Positions 10,991 through 24,071 of a DNA stretch of 64,000 nucleotides are shown here, piece after piece; the stretch's first letter is position 1; every line of letters begins with the position of its first letter. The notes below the pieces were generated by a model that saw only the letters and a list, made by a program, of their open reading frames with translations, was not told the origin of the DNA and did not search any database. Both the position numbers and the translations under genes were made by a program. Location: contig NC_079209.1 of assembly GCF_026745355.1 (NCBI RefSeq), positions 46,597,285 to 46,661,284 of the forward strand. The letters are read 5' to 3'. The DNA comes from Beta vulgaris subsp. vulgaris. Its lineage: Eukaryota; Streptophyta; Magnoliopsida; Caryophyllales; Amaranthaceae.

Positions 10991-12545
10991 ATGACGGAGC
11001 GATTCATAACGGAGCCTAATGCCCTTTGGAGGCGTGTGATCCAGGAGAAATATGGCTATGAAATCCATTTCACTCCTTCCTCTCTTGCGACTCCGGTAAA
11101 AGGAGGATTATGGCGAAATATCTGCTCAGCTATGTTGAACAACGAGATTTCCAGATCAATTGTTCTTTCAAAAGTTCGCAAAAAAGTCGGGTCTGGTGCT
11201 CACACCCGGTTTTGGCTTGATTTATGGGTGGGTGATTGCACCATTAAAGTATTATGCCCAAGGCTCTTTCTTCTGAGTTCTCTCTTGAATGGAATGGTGT
11301 CATCCTTCGGGTTTTTGGGATGGCTCCAGATGGGAATGGTCCCTTGAGCGGAAAAGATGTTTGCGCCCTCGTGACTGTGAAGAGCGGTTGTCTCTCCTCA
11401 CCATCGTCCAGCAAGTCTATTTCGAGCCTAAGGAACGAGACTCCTTCATATGGTCTCCACAAAAATCTGAAATTTTTTCAGTCAAGTCTTTCAAGGCCGA
11501 AATGGCAAAGAGTTCTCTTGTTAATAATCCTTCGCCCATCAATGGAATTTGGAAAGGTTTAGTCCCCTTTCGGATTGAAATTTTTGTATGGTTTGCAATC
11601 CTTGGCAAGCTAAACACCCGAGCTAAATTGGTTCGACTTGGTATTATACCGGCTGATAATATTTGTTGTGTTTTATGTGGGGTCGTTGCCGAAGACACAA
11701 ATCATCTCTTCACTCACTGTGTATTCTCGAGAAAATTTTGGAGTTGGTGGCTTAATATATGGGGGATTCAATGGGTTTTCCCTTATGATTTGCGTGATTC
11801 TTTTCTCCAATGGAGGGCTCCCTATGGCGACAATTTTTTCAAAAAAGTGTGGGCTGCAATTTTTTTCATAATTCTGTGGTCCTTATGGAAGGAGCGGAAT
11901 TGTCGTATTTTCAAGGGAGTTTCAATGGCCCCAATTCAGATTCGAGAACTAATATTACTAAGAATTGGGTGGTGGATTAAAGGTTGGGACTCTCTCTTCC
12001 CTTATCGCCTAGAAGAGATTCAAAGAAATCCCAAGTGTCTTCGTTGGAGTTCACTCAAAACCATGTCTACACCTCCAGCTCCTGACCCCAAGCTACGGAT
12101 TTGGTCACCACCACCTCTTTCATGTCCAAAATGGAATGTAGATGCTTCGCTACAGCCCTCTCTCAACAAGTCTTCAATTGGCGGAGTACTTCGAGACTCA
12201 TCAGGGAAGTTTCGCTGCCTCTTTTCTTCCCCAATACCTTCCATGCAGATTAATCTGGCGAAGATTTTTGCCATTCATCGAGCTCTAAAAATATCTCTAA
12301 GCAGCCCGGAATTCATAAAGCATCATCTTATAGTGGAATCCGACTCCGCAAACGCAGTCAAATGGTGTAACGAAAAATCAGGGGGGCCTTGGAATATTCA
12401 CTTCATCCTGAACTTCATTCGAAACATTCACTCTATGGGTCTCCAAGTCACAATCTGCCATTGTGGAAGAGCCTCAAATAGCGTCGCAGATGGGTTAGCA
12501 AAGCAAGGGCTTGCTAGAACTGATGATTTTATTGCTTGGCTGTAG
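10991..12545 (+). pseudogene. LINE ORF2 C-terminal fragment: zinc-binding and RNase H domains, frameshifted
   Basis: The first open part (10991-11347) encodes the post-RT region beginning at FITEPNALWRRVIQEKYG; its apparent ATG comes from the target duplication, not the LINE. The frame changes near 11311-11315, in a run of five T, and continues to 12545. The second part has a zf-RVT domain (CCVLCGVVAEDTNHLFTHC) and a plant-LINE RNase H domain with WNVDAS, LIVESDSANAV and GRASNSVADGLAKQG. The position where the family usually has a catalytic Glu appears to be Lys (NLAKIFAIHRAL). The copy is therefore defective on three counts: truncation, frameshift and a probable active-site change. Confidence 0.9.
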
Positions 12546-12677
12546 CTTTGCCATTTAACTTATAGTTTCTGAAACTGTTGGTGCTTGCTCAATCATGTAA
12601 TGGACTGTTTTTTTGGTCCTAGTGAGGCCATCTGTATTGATCCCCTTCAAGAAGCAATAAAATCCCAAATTATCAAA
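10996..12677 (+). mobile_element. 5'-truncated LINE (L1-type) with 15-bp target-site duplication
   Basis: AAAACCCCACATGAC occurs at 10981-10995 and again at 12678-12692, exactly bracketing the element. The 3' end has an AATAAAA signal and a short A-rich tail. Only the end of ORF2 is present (the region after the reverse transcriptase). This fits incomplete target-primed reverse transcription. The element lies inside a Stowaway-type MITE. Confidence 0.93.
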
Positions 12678-12802
12678 AAAACCCCACATGACTATATTTT
12701 TCCGTATGTAAAGAACCATAACTAATGGTGATACGGTTGAATCATTGAATGTGAATAGTGCAAATATCCATATATTGCAATTAATAAAAAATGGATGAAG
12801 TA

Positions 12803-14246
12803 CATTTTTTTTATAATTTTGGCCACTCATTTTGATGATGAAATATGAAAAATTTAATAACATATCTTACATACAAAAAATTGAAATAAATAAGTAACCC
12901 CTCTAGTAGCATTTCAAATTCGCTGTGCTAAAGAAAATAGTGGGTAACTATCCATACATATAAATATATAACATACTTATAGGAAGTGGAGGCGTGTGAG
13001 AAATGCTTCCACTTTCTTTTGATAAGAAGGCAAAGGACGAGCAATTAAAGTGAATTAAAGGCTCAAGGAAAAACCAAATAAAGACTTCAGATTTGAAGGC
13101 TGAGCCGTCCAAAGCAGGACCATATGCAACTTTATGATCTTACAATAACACAACACAAGAGATGATGAGGATATCAAATATCATCCTCCTGACTTTTTTT
13201 ATTTATTAAGAAAGATATTTGGTTCAAAGAAAATTCCTAATAACCTACCAGCAAGTCAGTTCAAAGCTTGGTACAAGATTAAACAGTTCAGAAGTAAATG
13301 TCTAACATATTATTGGGATGAGAATTCGAACCTTGAACAATATCCTAAAATTAAAAATGATATTTAAGAATTCGAACTTTGAACAATGCCTAAACTAAAT
13401 GTCTATCATATTAGGATTTGAACCTTGTGTACTTAAAACTATACGTCTATATCTATATCTTCAATTATGAATATAAATACAGACCAACCCCCAACTACAA
13501 ACAACCCCCTCTTCCAAAAAAAAAAAAAAAAGAAAGAAAAACTGTAGCATGATTTTATTTATGAAGTATATCTCTAGTTGGATATGAGATATATTAGCTT
13601 ATAAAATGTCAACGGTCTAAGAGTTACACACTTGTCTAGATTTATCCATTATAGAGACTATATAAAGTTGGTTGAAAAATCAAAACCAAAAAAGTTAACA
13701 GAAGTTATTGCTTACTTATGTATATATATCATAGTGGGAAGATAAAACTATCTACAAAAATCAATATCAAAGTTACTCTTTTGTTAAATGCTTATGTGTC
13801 AACAATATCAAAAACTTGTGTGGAGAAATTTGTAGCTTGTCATGTGTCAACCTCATTCATGTTAAATGCTTATGTAGTATCATGTTACAATTCCTTAATA
13901 TATTCTTTTGTTGCTCATCAAAGTGAAGTAATGTTTATAAGAGGTCTTGACTCTTTACTAATCTAACTTCATAAGTCATTATCCAACCATTAAGATACGA
14001 CTTCCGTTGTGAAAATAATATCAATCCCTAACGATATAGCTTTAAAGTCTTCTTAAATTACTCGGGGTATCGTATAGGCCCAGTAACTAGTGAACTCTTA
14101 AAGAGCATAGAAAATATTACATAAGCATATTATATCAAGACATAATTAGTGTCTTGAAATAATAAAGACATATACATAATGATGATGATAAGAAAAAAAA
14201 GTTTGATTTTTCAATAAACTACTAAAAAAAATAATAACAATAAGAT
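12803..14246. other. AT-rich spacer without recognised genes
   Basis: There are only short ORFs. A partial local duplication around 13780-13880 repeats TTAAATGCTTATGT. Nothing was recognised as gene, RNA or transposon end. Confidence 0.5.
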
Positions 14247-15987
14247 TGTAATCCCCCATATTTTTAAAGGATTTTCATAAATATATTAAAATATTTATGT
14301 AGTTATATTTAAACCCAAATGAGTTTGGAAAATGATTTGACTTTTAAAAAGGGGTTGACTATTTTTAAAAGTCAACTAAAAATATTTTCATAGCTTAATA
14401 AAATTGAAAAGTTTTAATTAAGCATGTTTAATAAAAGCTTTAAGTATTAAAAGTATTTATTTAAAAAGAAGTTTAATGGAATCGAAACTCCTAAAAGGAT
14501 AAAAAGGAAAAGAGTCTATTGATGATTAAAGTCTAAGTTGATCATCTTATTAGTCATCAAATCTTTTTAAATCTTATCTCTTTTCCTAAACCTAAAAGGA
14601 TTAGTCTTTTTGTAAATATCCTAAAACCCAATTATTTTATCCCACACAATTATTTTATATACATCACGCCATTCATATTTTCCTCCTCCTCTCTCTCTCC
14701 TCTCTCTCTCTCCTCTCTCTTTGTGCGTGAGTTCATATTTTCTCTCAAGATCGTTTCTTCTTCGCTAAGTAACGTTTCTTGTTGAACAAGAAACGTCACA
14801 AATATTTTCTTGAGCCAAGACTTGCTGCCGCACCTCCTTGCTGCTGTCACATGCGTCCGGCGCTTGCCTTCCTCTTGTTGTGGTTGTTTTCTTTTCTTCT
14901 TCTTAAGATTCCATTAAAGTATTATTTTTACATTATTTTATTGTTTTTAGCATGTTTATGATTTAATTATTATTTTATATGAAGAATATATTTTCGGTTT
15001 TCATATGTATAAAAATAATAATTTCAGATTTATTATTTTCGTTTTATTATGAAAGATATGTTTTTAGGGTTTTAAATCACTAGAAACTATATATTTAAAG
15101 TATGAATATGAGTTTTGATTAGAATATGATTTTTTATGCATTAAAATATTTTCAGAAGTTTATAAATTTTTATAAATGCTGGAATTTCAGAAAGTTGTAT
15201 TTTAAGGTTTTTAATGATTTTTAATCACTAGAATAGTTGTACTATACTAGGGATTAAAAATAAGAAAGTTTAATACATAAAAACGATTTTAAAGACGTTT
15301 AAAAGGGTTTGGGACGTTTTTAAAGTTGCTGTAATTTTTAGTTCAAGTATTTACTTTGTTATTTTATTTTCTAGGCGGAGAATTCATAGTAGGGGACTTT
15401 TAGACGAAAAAGTGGCCTACCGTTCGTTTACACAAGGTACGTACATAGTCTACGTGCTATATGGTTTAGAAACATGCCTTAGGGATGTTTTTATTTATTA
15501 GTATCATGTATAGGACCTTGTTGTTCATATATATGATTTACTGAAATTGCTTTACATGTTACTTTGCCTTGTGTGCTACATGTAAACTAAGAATATTATG
15601 AGTATGACTGTTTGTATGGAAGTTTGATGCAAGCAGATAAGTTCAGTTTTGGTATTAATTCGTGAGTGAATTAATGTAAGTAAGTTGGAATCATGTGTTA
15701 CATAGATTCTTTGAGATTATTTATTTATCTTATAAGAACCGTGGATCTTATTTGGTAAGTATGAGTTATACTCTATATAAGTACAGTTTACTGTTGGCTA
15801 GGTTCAACAGGCAAGTTAGTAAAGAATAAAAGAAGTTAAAGGGTCTTGAATGATAAGTTGTGAACACTTGTTGATTCTAAGATTAAAAAGGAATTTTATG
15901 ATGTTTATGTGATTATTAGTTGTGAGTGTTATGTGCTTGGTTGGTGTCAACACAAGTATAAAAATGAATGCAACGTAAAGTGAAACG
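14247..15987 (+). mobile_element. Old chromovirus-type LTR, left part (split by the inner element)
   Basis: It starts TGTAATCCCCCATATTTTTA at 14247, a typical gypsy chromovirus LTR start. It has a pyrimidine-rich (CTCTCT) leader-like section at 14680-14740 and a GC-richer stretch at 14780-14890. It is broken at 15987 by the inner retrotransposon and resumes at 27220. The orientation, judged by comparison with the inner element's LTR, is plus, opposite to the inner element. Confidence 0.7.
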
Positions 15988-18900
15988 TGTAACGCCCCGA
16001 CTCCTAAGCATCGTTAATTCATTAATTAGCTCTTACTTAGCAGCGGAAGACTTTAACTTAGTCGGTGCGTTACTGCCGTACTTTCCTTTTGGAAAATACA
16101 AGGCAACTAAGTTCGTTAAAGAACGTAACTTTATAAATATTAAACTTCATAACTAACTTAGAAATGCGTAAATAACTAGGTGAAACATAATTAAGGTTCA
16201 TAAACTAATGTTCTCAAGCTTAGAATACATATTAATAAGAGTCTGCATAATTTAAGTAGTAATTATTCCTCACTGCTACGCCATTCCGTCATCCCCGTCA
16301 TTACCTAAAACAGAAAAGCAAAACGTCATGAGCCGAGGCCCAGTAACATACTATCTAACATCGTAAATTCATTTCAATTCATTTTAGTTGCAAACAGGGA
16401 GGAGAGAGAATAGAGTAAAAACATTTCATAAACATTTTATGTAAACATAAATTCATTATTATCTTCATATCATAATCATCATCATAATTATCTTATTGGT
16501 AACTTGGCGAGTATAACATACAGGGACGTCTCCCATCATCATCATCACATCATAATCATAGGGCAATAGCCACCAGGGACAATGTCCCTAACCAGAAGGT
16601 GGCATAAAGCCATGCATAGTGCGGTGCCACCAGGGACAATTGCCCCTAACCAGAAGGTGGCGTTTCCGCCATAGAATAGAACGGTACGTGCACGACCAAC
16701 ATAACATCGTACTGCCAAGAACCATCTTTCACTTTTGTTTATCATGTTTCATTTCTTTTTATTTATACATTATACTTCACAATCATCATGAAATCATATT
16801 CTTTAATCTTTCGAAAGCATAAATATACGTAACGTCATGAAATATCATGTTATAAAAAGTATTTCATATCCCGCAATCCATAAAAGCATACATTTAACAT
16901 AAACATTATAAATATCATCATAAAACAGATATTTAGAAAGGGAATGCGGGTGTTAGCAGTAGACGTTACCTCAAATCCTGCTTAGTAACTTTGATAGTCG
17001 GGGGAGGCTTGTAATATCCCTTTTTCCTTAATCTAACCAATAATTGATAACGAGACGATTAATATCGTAACATTCCTCATATGTTATTATTATAGTTATA
17101 AGGTTGACTCGTTAACCATAATAATTGCGGAACTATGTATATTCACTTATTTACTAAACTTTATAAGTACCGTCTTATTACTTAAATAATTATTACTATT
17201 ATTATTACTATTGATTAGCTTTTATAAAAACTTGTCATATTTAAATATTGATAGATTAAGGTTAATAATAGAACTTAATAAATAAAGGATAAGATACCTA
17301 GTATTATATTTGCTAAACTTGTTTCACCCAACTTGCCAATTAATTAAGCTAAGTCATATTACTTAGATTTTACATTTAACATTGTAGTAAATAGTAACTA
17401 GTTGTAATTTTACGTATTACTTCCAATAATATAAATGGGTAGTCAATAGTACTAGTATCCACATTTCATAAACTTACGTGAATTGTTTTTAGTAAAATAT
17501 GGTTAGGTACATTAGGCCCAAAATCACTAATCAAGTTCAATTATTAAACAATATTAATAATTATCTTAATCCTTAAGACTTATCTCCTATATATTTTTTT
17601 TATGTCTTTGCCTACATTACTTATTGAGAAATTACATGAAGTCATATTATTATCATAACCTCCTTCATTTAAAATAATCGTTTTATTTTCGTACATCTAA
17701 CTCACATTAGAACTTATTTTGATTATCAGTAAAGTATGCTTACCCATGATTTAGTGGATATGTATGAGTTACGAGTTTCCGTATGTATGTAAATTAAGTC
17801 AAATTTTATAGTAATTAATTTATCTTGTTCACATGACAATAATTTAGATCAAGTTTTTATGACTAACGTTAGAGTTGAAGAATTAGAATAGTAATATATA
17901 TAGGTTGATTACTTTTAACAAGTTTGTACATGGATTTATGATATAATAGTTAGACCTTAGGATGCATTAGTTTATCTAGATTACATCTTAATATGTTTGT
18001 CATATTTTAGGCCCATATATCAATAATCAGGCTCATATATTAAATGAGCCCACAAATCATCATTAAACTAGTAAAGCAGAATTATATCAAGAGAGAAATG
18101 AAAGGAAACAGAACCTTGCGGCAGAGGACGTGCGACAGCAGTGCTTCGCCGGAAATGGAGAATGCAACGCGGCACTGGCTGAGGGTCGAAGTGGCGAGCC
18201 GCGAAGGTGGTTTCGTTCGTGGTGGAGGCTCGACGCAGGTGGGCCGAGGAGAGAGAAAGGGAGTGCGTGTGGGTGTTCGGTGGTTGGCTGGGTATGGCGG
18301 TGGCTGGGTAGCGTCCTTCTCGTGGTTCTCGATGGTAAAATAGGTGGTGGTGTGTCGTGGTGGTGCAGACCGCAGCGTAGGTTGGTCGAAGAGGGAGTGT
18401 TAGTGTAACGTGAGGAGGAGGGAGTGCGAGCGTGAGAGTTAAACACACGCTAAGCAGGGGCTAGACTGGGTGGCGCGGGCGGTGGCAGGGGAAAGCGGCA
18501 GTAGACGAGGGTGGTGAAGTAATGGTTTGGTGGGGGTGCGGTGTTAGCTCACCCAAAAACAGAGGAGGAAAGCAGTGGTAATTTTGGCTAACAAAATTCT
18601 GATTTTTGGTTTTGTTGTGTTGGTAAAACTTGGGAATCAATCAGTATTTAAGAACTTGTTGGAGGTTGCCATTGCCTTGCTGTTCAGTTTATCATGTGAA
18701 AAATATGAATTTGGGGTCAAGATACATTAATGGAAGAAGGTTGAGAATTCAAAGTTTGGGGGCTTCTTCCCGGATTTTATGAGATATTGTAACAACTTCA
18801 TTGACTAATGGAGAAGATAGAGTTAAAGGGTTTGATTTCATGTGTGAACACTACTAAAAAAATTTGCCAGAGAAAGAAAATGGAGGAAGGAAGAAGATGG

Positions 18901-19111
18901 GCTAGAGTTAGATTCATAGGGGCATTTTTGTAATTTCTATTTTTTATTAAGTATATACTTGTTTTATTGTCCACAAGTTAGATTAAATAAAGGAAACTTA
19001 AAATAGCTCATTATACATTTTAATACCTAAAATTCTTGTTTTTGTTAGTTTGAAAAGATTTAATTTATAATTAACCCGACAATTTGTATCATTTAAATAC
19101 GGGATATTACA
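15988..19111 (-). repeat. 3' LTR of the inner chromovirus (3124 bp)
   Basis: This copy matches the 5' LTR along its whole length and is 19 bp shorter. Visible differences are mostly single-base gaps, for example near 16090, 16350, 16805, 17210 and 17270, plus a few substitutions. The paired stem-loop motif is present at 16569-16603 and 16626-16661. Confidence 0.95.
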
Positions 19112-19125
19112 TCCTCACCCCCTTA
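19112..19125 (-). other. Polypurine tract of the inner chromovirus
   Basis: The minus strand reads TAAGGGGGTGAGGA directly before the 3' LTR start, the expected plus-strand priming site for reverse transcription. Confidence 0.85.
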
Positions 19126-19264
19126 GAAAAAGTTTCGTCCTCGAAACTTAGTAAGTCAAAATAAGGTCATACAGTTCATATCAAAAATCATTATTAGTGA
19201 ACGTAAACATATTCATACTTTAGATAACATATGCAGATCAGACATGATAAACATACATAATAAT

Positions 19265-19684
19265 CTAAGCAAATAGATGAGGGTATTTCGCTTTTATTTG
19301 ATCTTCAACTTCCCAAGTTGCTTCAGTCGACGAATGGTTGGCCCATAAAACTTTTACCATGGGAATTACTTTGTTTCTGAGCTGCTTTTCCCTACGGTCA
19401 AGGATTTCAATCGGTTTTTCTTCGTAAGTCAAGTCGTTCCTCAGTTGTAAAGGTTCATGCCTAATCACATGGCTTGGATCAGGTATGTACTTTCTTAACA
19501 TCGATATATGGAAGACATTATGCACCTTATCTAGGTCTGTCGGTAGTGCCAGTCGATAAGCCACGTCATTCACTCGCTCGAGAATCTCATATGGGCCGAT
19601 ATACCTTGGACTAAGCTTACCAGATTGACCAAATCGCATGACACCTTTAGTAGGTGAGACTTTCAGAAAAACATGATCACCCAC
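19265..19684 (-). pseudogene. Chromovirus integrase C-terminus with chromodomain
   Basis: MGDHVFLKVSPTKGVMRFG and KLSPRYIGPYEILERV mark the GPF/Y-type C-terminal integrase region. The end, VLWANHSSTEATWEVEDQIK and KYPHLFA, is the chromodomain-like tail of Tekay-type chromoviruses, thought to guide integration into heterochromatin. The stop is at 19265. Confidence 0.88.
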
Positions 19685-20460
19685 TATAAACTCTAGTGGT
19701 CTCCTTCGTCGGTCTGCATATCTTCTGTCGATTCTGTGCAGTCTTGATCCTGGTCTGAATTAATCGTACTTTTTCTGTCGTTTCTTGTATCAAGTCGGGT
19801 CCGATCATTCGAGCTTCGTCAATATCACTCCAACAAAGGGGTGTTCTACATCTTCTTCCATAGAGTGCTTCATATGGGGCCATTTTGATGCTAGCTTGGT
19901 AGCTGTTATTGTAAGAAAATTCTACCAGTGGCAAGTACTTCTCCCAACTTCCTTGAAAATCTAACATGCATGCTCTTAACATATCTTCCAGGGTCTGATC
20001 GTCCGTTCCGTCTGACCATCAGTTGCTGGGTGGAAGGCTGTACTGAAGTCGAGTCTAGTGCCAAGAGCTTTTTGCAATTCTTTCCAAAACTTTGCCTGGA
20101 ATCTTGAGTCTCGATCAGATACGATTGAACTCGGAACTCCATGTAGCCTGACAATGTGTTCATATACAACTCAGCTAGCTTGTCTAAGCTCCAATTATTT
20201 CTTATAGCTAAGAAATGCGCGGATTTCGTCAATCTATCCACAATCACCCAGATAGAGTTCATGCCTCGAGTTGACGGTGGTAGTCCCATTATGAAATCCA
20301 TGGAGATCGAATCCCACTTCCAAGTAGGGACATCAAAGGTTGTAGGAGCCCTGCAGGTCTTTGGTGCTCTATCTTGACCTTTTGACAAGTCAAGCATCTT
20401 GCCACAAATTCAGCGACTTCTTGCTTCATGTTGCTCCACCAGAATGTCTGTTTCAAATCT
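19677..20460 (-). pseudogene. Chromovirus integrase core, frameshifted
   Basis: The HHCC zinc region spans the break with the upstream ORF. The catalytic core gives SMDFIMGLPPSTRGMNSIWV (first Asp). A second frame shows the SDRDSRF block (second Asp), and the Glu block (TERTI) is near 20010. MAPYEALYGRRCRTPLCW follows. The three catalytic residues all appear to exist, but in different frames, with single-base changes around 20110-20140 and 19990-20010. Confidence 0.85.
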
Positions 20461-22289
20461 TTGTATAACTTGTTTCCTCCGGGTGGATTGAGAAAGGACT
20501 ATTATGAGCTTCTTCTAAAATCCTCTTCTTTAATGTCTCCTTATTGGGGACACATAACCTTCCTTGAAATCTCAATGTACCATCCTCTTGGATCACAAAT
20601 CCTGGCGACTTCCCTTGTTTCACATCATTCTTTATTTTCTCTAACTCTGGGTCTCCATCTTGTGCCTCCTTTATGTCTCCCAACAATGTTGGCCTCAACT
20701 CCAATGCATTCAAGTACGCACCTTCTTTTCTCTGAATGATCTCCACTTTCATTTTCCAAAGATCATCTTTTATAGCTTTTGGTAGGGTCACGGTTGTGTT
20801 TAGGTGAGCTTTTCGACTTAGGGCATCAGCTACAACATTTGCTTTTCCAGGATGATATTGAATGTCAAGGTCGTAGTCTTTTAGGAGTTCTAGCCACCTA
20901 CGTTGTCTTAAGTTCAACTCTTTTTGGGTAAAGATGTATTTGAGGCTTTTATGGTCGGTAAAGATTTTGCACGGAACACCATACAAATAGTGTCGCCAGA
21001 TTTTCAGGGCAAATACGACAGCGGCTAGTTCAAGATCATGGGTTGGGTAATTTTGTTCATGCGGTTTGAGTTGTCGAGAAGCATATGCTATAACCTTCTC
21101 GTTTTGCATCAGCACGCATCCTAATCCATGCTTGGAGGCATCACTATACACTACAAAGCCATCTGTACCAGAAGGAAGGGTTAGAATTGGGGCAGAGGTA
21201 AGGCGTTTCTTTAACTCCTGAAAAGCTTCTTCACATTCATCGCTCCATTCAAACTTGACCGACTTCTTCACCAATCGCGTTATAGGCATAGCTATCTTTG
21301 AGAAGTCTTGGACGAATCTTCGGTAGTATCCAGCTAAACCCATAAAACTTCGAATTTCGGGGACATTGGTGGGTCTAGGCCACTCCATTATGGCTTTTAT
21401 TTTCTGAGGATCAACGGAGACTCCATTCTCAGAAATGATGTGCCCTAGAAAGGCAACTTCTTTCAACCAAAACTCACATTTCTTCAGCTTCGCATACAAC
21501 TTTCTTTCTCTTAGTATTTCCAACACCTTTCTCAAGTGTTCTTCGTGCTCACTTGAGTTTCTTGAAAATACCAAGATATCATCGATGAATACAACAACGA
21601 ATTTATCAAGGTAGGGCTTGAAAACTCGGTTCATCAAGTCCATGAAAACGGCTGGGGCATTGGTTAACCCAAAGGGCATCACCGTGAATTCATAATGGCC
21701 GTATCGAGTTCTGAAGGCGGTTTTTGAGATATCTTCTGGCTTAATGCGAAGTTGATGATATCCAGACCTCAAATCTATCTTGGAGAAAATGGTTGCACCT
21801 CGCAGCTGATCGAAAAGATCGTCGATGCGGGTAAGGGATATCTATTTTTGATGGTAATCTTATTTAACTCTCGATAATCGATGCACAACCTCATACTTCC
21901 ATCTTTCTTCTTTACAAACAAGACTGGTGCACCCCAGGGTGAAACACTGGGTCGGATGTACCCTTTCTCGAGCATTCATCTAGTTGCTTCTTCAATTCTT
22001 GCAGTTCAGCTGGTGCCATTCTATATGGTGCCTTCGAGATAGGGGCAGCTCCCGGAATAAGGTCGATGCTAAAGTCTATTTCTCTTTGCGGAGGCATACC
22101 AGGTATGTCTTCTGGAAACACGTCAGGGTACTCTTTTACTATAGGGATATCGGACAAAGAGTCTTCAGGTTTTGTTAGGTCTATTACATTGCAAAGGTAT
22201 CCGTAACAACCCTTCGCAAGTAGTTTGAATACTTTTGAGGTTGAGATAATACGGGTTTGGCTTTTCTTCTTCGATAAGAAACCTTGCAC
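20453..22289 (-). pseudogene. Chromovirus reverse transcriptase and RNase H
   Basis: Three open segments cover the domain. RT motifs include [56 protein letters not shown] and the catalytic FIDDILVFS. RNase H follows ([47 protein letters not shown]). Breaks occur near 21950-21980 and 21770-21840. The frame ends near 20453 at the start of the integrase zinc region ([12 protein letters not shown]). Confidence 0.9.
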
Positions 22290-22639
22290 CCATCAGGTCT
22301 TCTAAGGGTTATCTCATGGTTAAGGCAATTAATGTCGGCTTGGTACTTGGATAACCAATCCATTCCCAATATCACATCAAAGTCGGTTAATTCAAATTGA
22401 ACTAGGTCAACTAGGAACTCATAGCCTCCTATAAGGATAGGGCAGTTTCTATACATGACATCACATGAGATAGATTCACCATTTGGGATGGAAACTGACA
22501 TGGCAGAGAATTTAGGGCATGGTTTTGCATTCAAAGTTCTAGAAAATGCAGTAGATATAAATGAATGTGAAGCTCCAGAATCAAAAAGAACACAACCGGG
22601 TATAGAGTGGAAGGAAAGTACCAGTGATGACGGTATCAT
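22184..22639 (-). pseudogene. Chromovirus aspartic protease
   Basis: The retropepsin active site is seen as VLFDSGASHSFIS, followed by GYEFLVDLVQFELTDFDVIL and the GMDWL motif typical of plant chromovirus proteases. It lies between gag and reverse transcriptase. The open frame ends at 22184 and a different frame continues into RT, indicating a break. Confidence 0.85.
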
Positions 22640-22799
22640 CAGCTTCAGCTTCTTCTCTTTGCATCATGAACACTCTCCCAGCTTGTGGAGGTCCTCTCGG
22701 AGGATTACGATTGTTGTTCGCATTGCCGCTATAAGTGGAGTTTGTCCATTCCCTTGATTCTTGTGAAGCCATGGTTGTTCACTTGTGGCCTCGTTGTTC

Positions 22800-23787
22800 T
22801 TGAACAGGACAATCTTTCACTATATGGCCTTGTTTACCACATCGATAACATTGGTCGTGCCTTTACGACAGTCCCTTGCCCAATGGCCTTGCTTGTTACA
22901 CTTGTTGCACCGAGGAACTTGTCTTTGATTACGATTTCCTCCATGTGACCAGTATTCAACTTCTTGTTGAAACTGTTGCTTGATTGGCCTTCTTGAGGTT
23001 TTCCTTTCCTCTTACCATTCTCAAACACCTCCTTTCTAAGTTTCGTCTTGCGTTCGACATTGATGGCCCTATCATACAATTCCTGATAGGATTTGCTCAT
23101 ATGTCTGCTAGTTTCTCCTGAAGGTCAACGTTTAGACCTCCTTCGAAACGATTCATCCGTTGACGATCAGTGGAAACCAAGTCTGGAGCGAATCGAGCAA
23201 GTTCATTGAATTTCACGCGTATTCCAAGACTGTCATATTCCTCTGTTTCAAATGAATAAACTCCGACTCCATTTGGAGTTGCAATGACTGAGGATAAAAC
23301 TGGTTGCGCATGGCCTCCTTTAGATGTTCCCATCCGAATCCAGGTTGCTGTTGCATTTCCTTGGCAGTTTTCCACCAGAGATCGGCTTGTCCTTTCAGAT
23401 AAAAGACTGCAAAGTTAACTTTCCACTTATCGGGGCACTGGGTGCATCGAACAATTTTTCCATGCCGTTGAGCCATTCTTCAAACTCAGTGGGGTCTGGC
23501 TTTCCATCATAAGTTGGGGGCTTATGAGCCGAGAACCTCTTGAACATGTTTGAGCACTCTTCTTGTTCAGTTCTAGGCCTTTGTCGATTTCCTTGTAAAA
23601 GCTCCATCATCATCAGCCTCATTAAATCCATTCGGTTATCACTAGCATCTCCGGTGGCATCTCCAAAAACAGGGTCGCTACGCAATGCGTCAATCCTTGC
23701 CCTCATTTCTTCGAGCGTGACCTCGGATTCGTGGTTTGCGTTTCCTCCATTAATAGGGTCACTTTCGCTTGAGGCCATGTCTAACAC
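22800..23787 (-). pseudogene. Chromovirus gag (capsid and nucleocapsid), frameshifted
   Basis: The start is Met at 23787 (or the in-frame Met at 23778, MASSESDP). The capsid core includes KPPTYDGKPDPTEFEEWL and QADLWWKTAKEMQ. The nucleocapsid has two CCHC zinc knuckles around 22815-22915: CNKCNKQGHWARDC and CYRCGKQGHIVKDC. Frame changes occur near 23400-23470, 23220-23370, 23100 and between the two knuckles, so the protein is split into at least four open pieces. Confidence 0.85.
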
Positions 23788-24055
23788 ATAAAATATTTTA
23801 CGTTTATGACATACTCATTGCCAGCAACATACTCTGTCAACAGCGTTAAAGTAGCGTAAAAGTTTCCCATTCCCGTCCTATCTCTCACACTCATATTCAT
23901 TATTGATTTCCTTATTTATCTACAACCATTTTATTTTATTTATTTATTTATTTATTTTATTATCTCATGTTAGCTAAAGTATTATCCTAAACCATTTTAG
24001 TTCTTAATTGAAATACGTAAAACCTTAAGGTTTTACTTAAGGTTTCGGAACCATT

Positions 24056-24068
24056 GGCTCTGATACCA
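24056..24068 (-). other. Primer-binding site of the inner chromovirus
   Basis: Three bases inside the 5' LTR the minus strand reads TGGTATCAGAGCC, the classic sequence complementary to the 3' end of initiator-Met tRNA in plant LTR retrotransposons. Confidence 0.9.
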
Positions 24069-24071
24069 TTC

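Larger units (their letters stand above)
10848..12800. mobile_element. Stowaway-type MITE split by a LINE insertion
   Basis: The left arm starts CTTCCTCTATCCTTAATAG at 10848. The right arm ends at 12800 and its reverse complement starts CTTCATCCATTTTTTATTAA. Both ends abut a TA dinucleotide (10846-10847 and 12801-12802), the Tc1/mariner target. Without the inserted LINE and one copy of its target duplication, the MITE would be about 255 bp. The ends are diverged, so this is an old copy. Confidence 0.6.

Noticed and set aside
18044..18448. Overlapping ORFs on both strands in a GC-rich block of the chromovirus LTR (repeated at 26142-26549)
   Set aside because: Present in both LTRs, frames are not conserved between the copies because of small gaps, and no protein is recognised. 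Best read as a GC-rich transcript leader.
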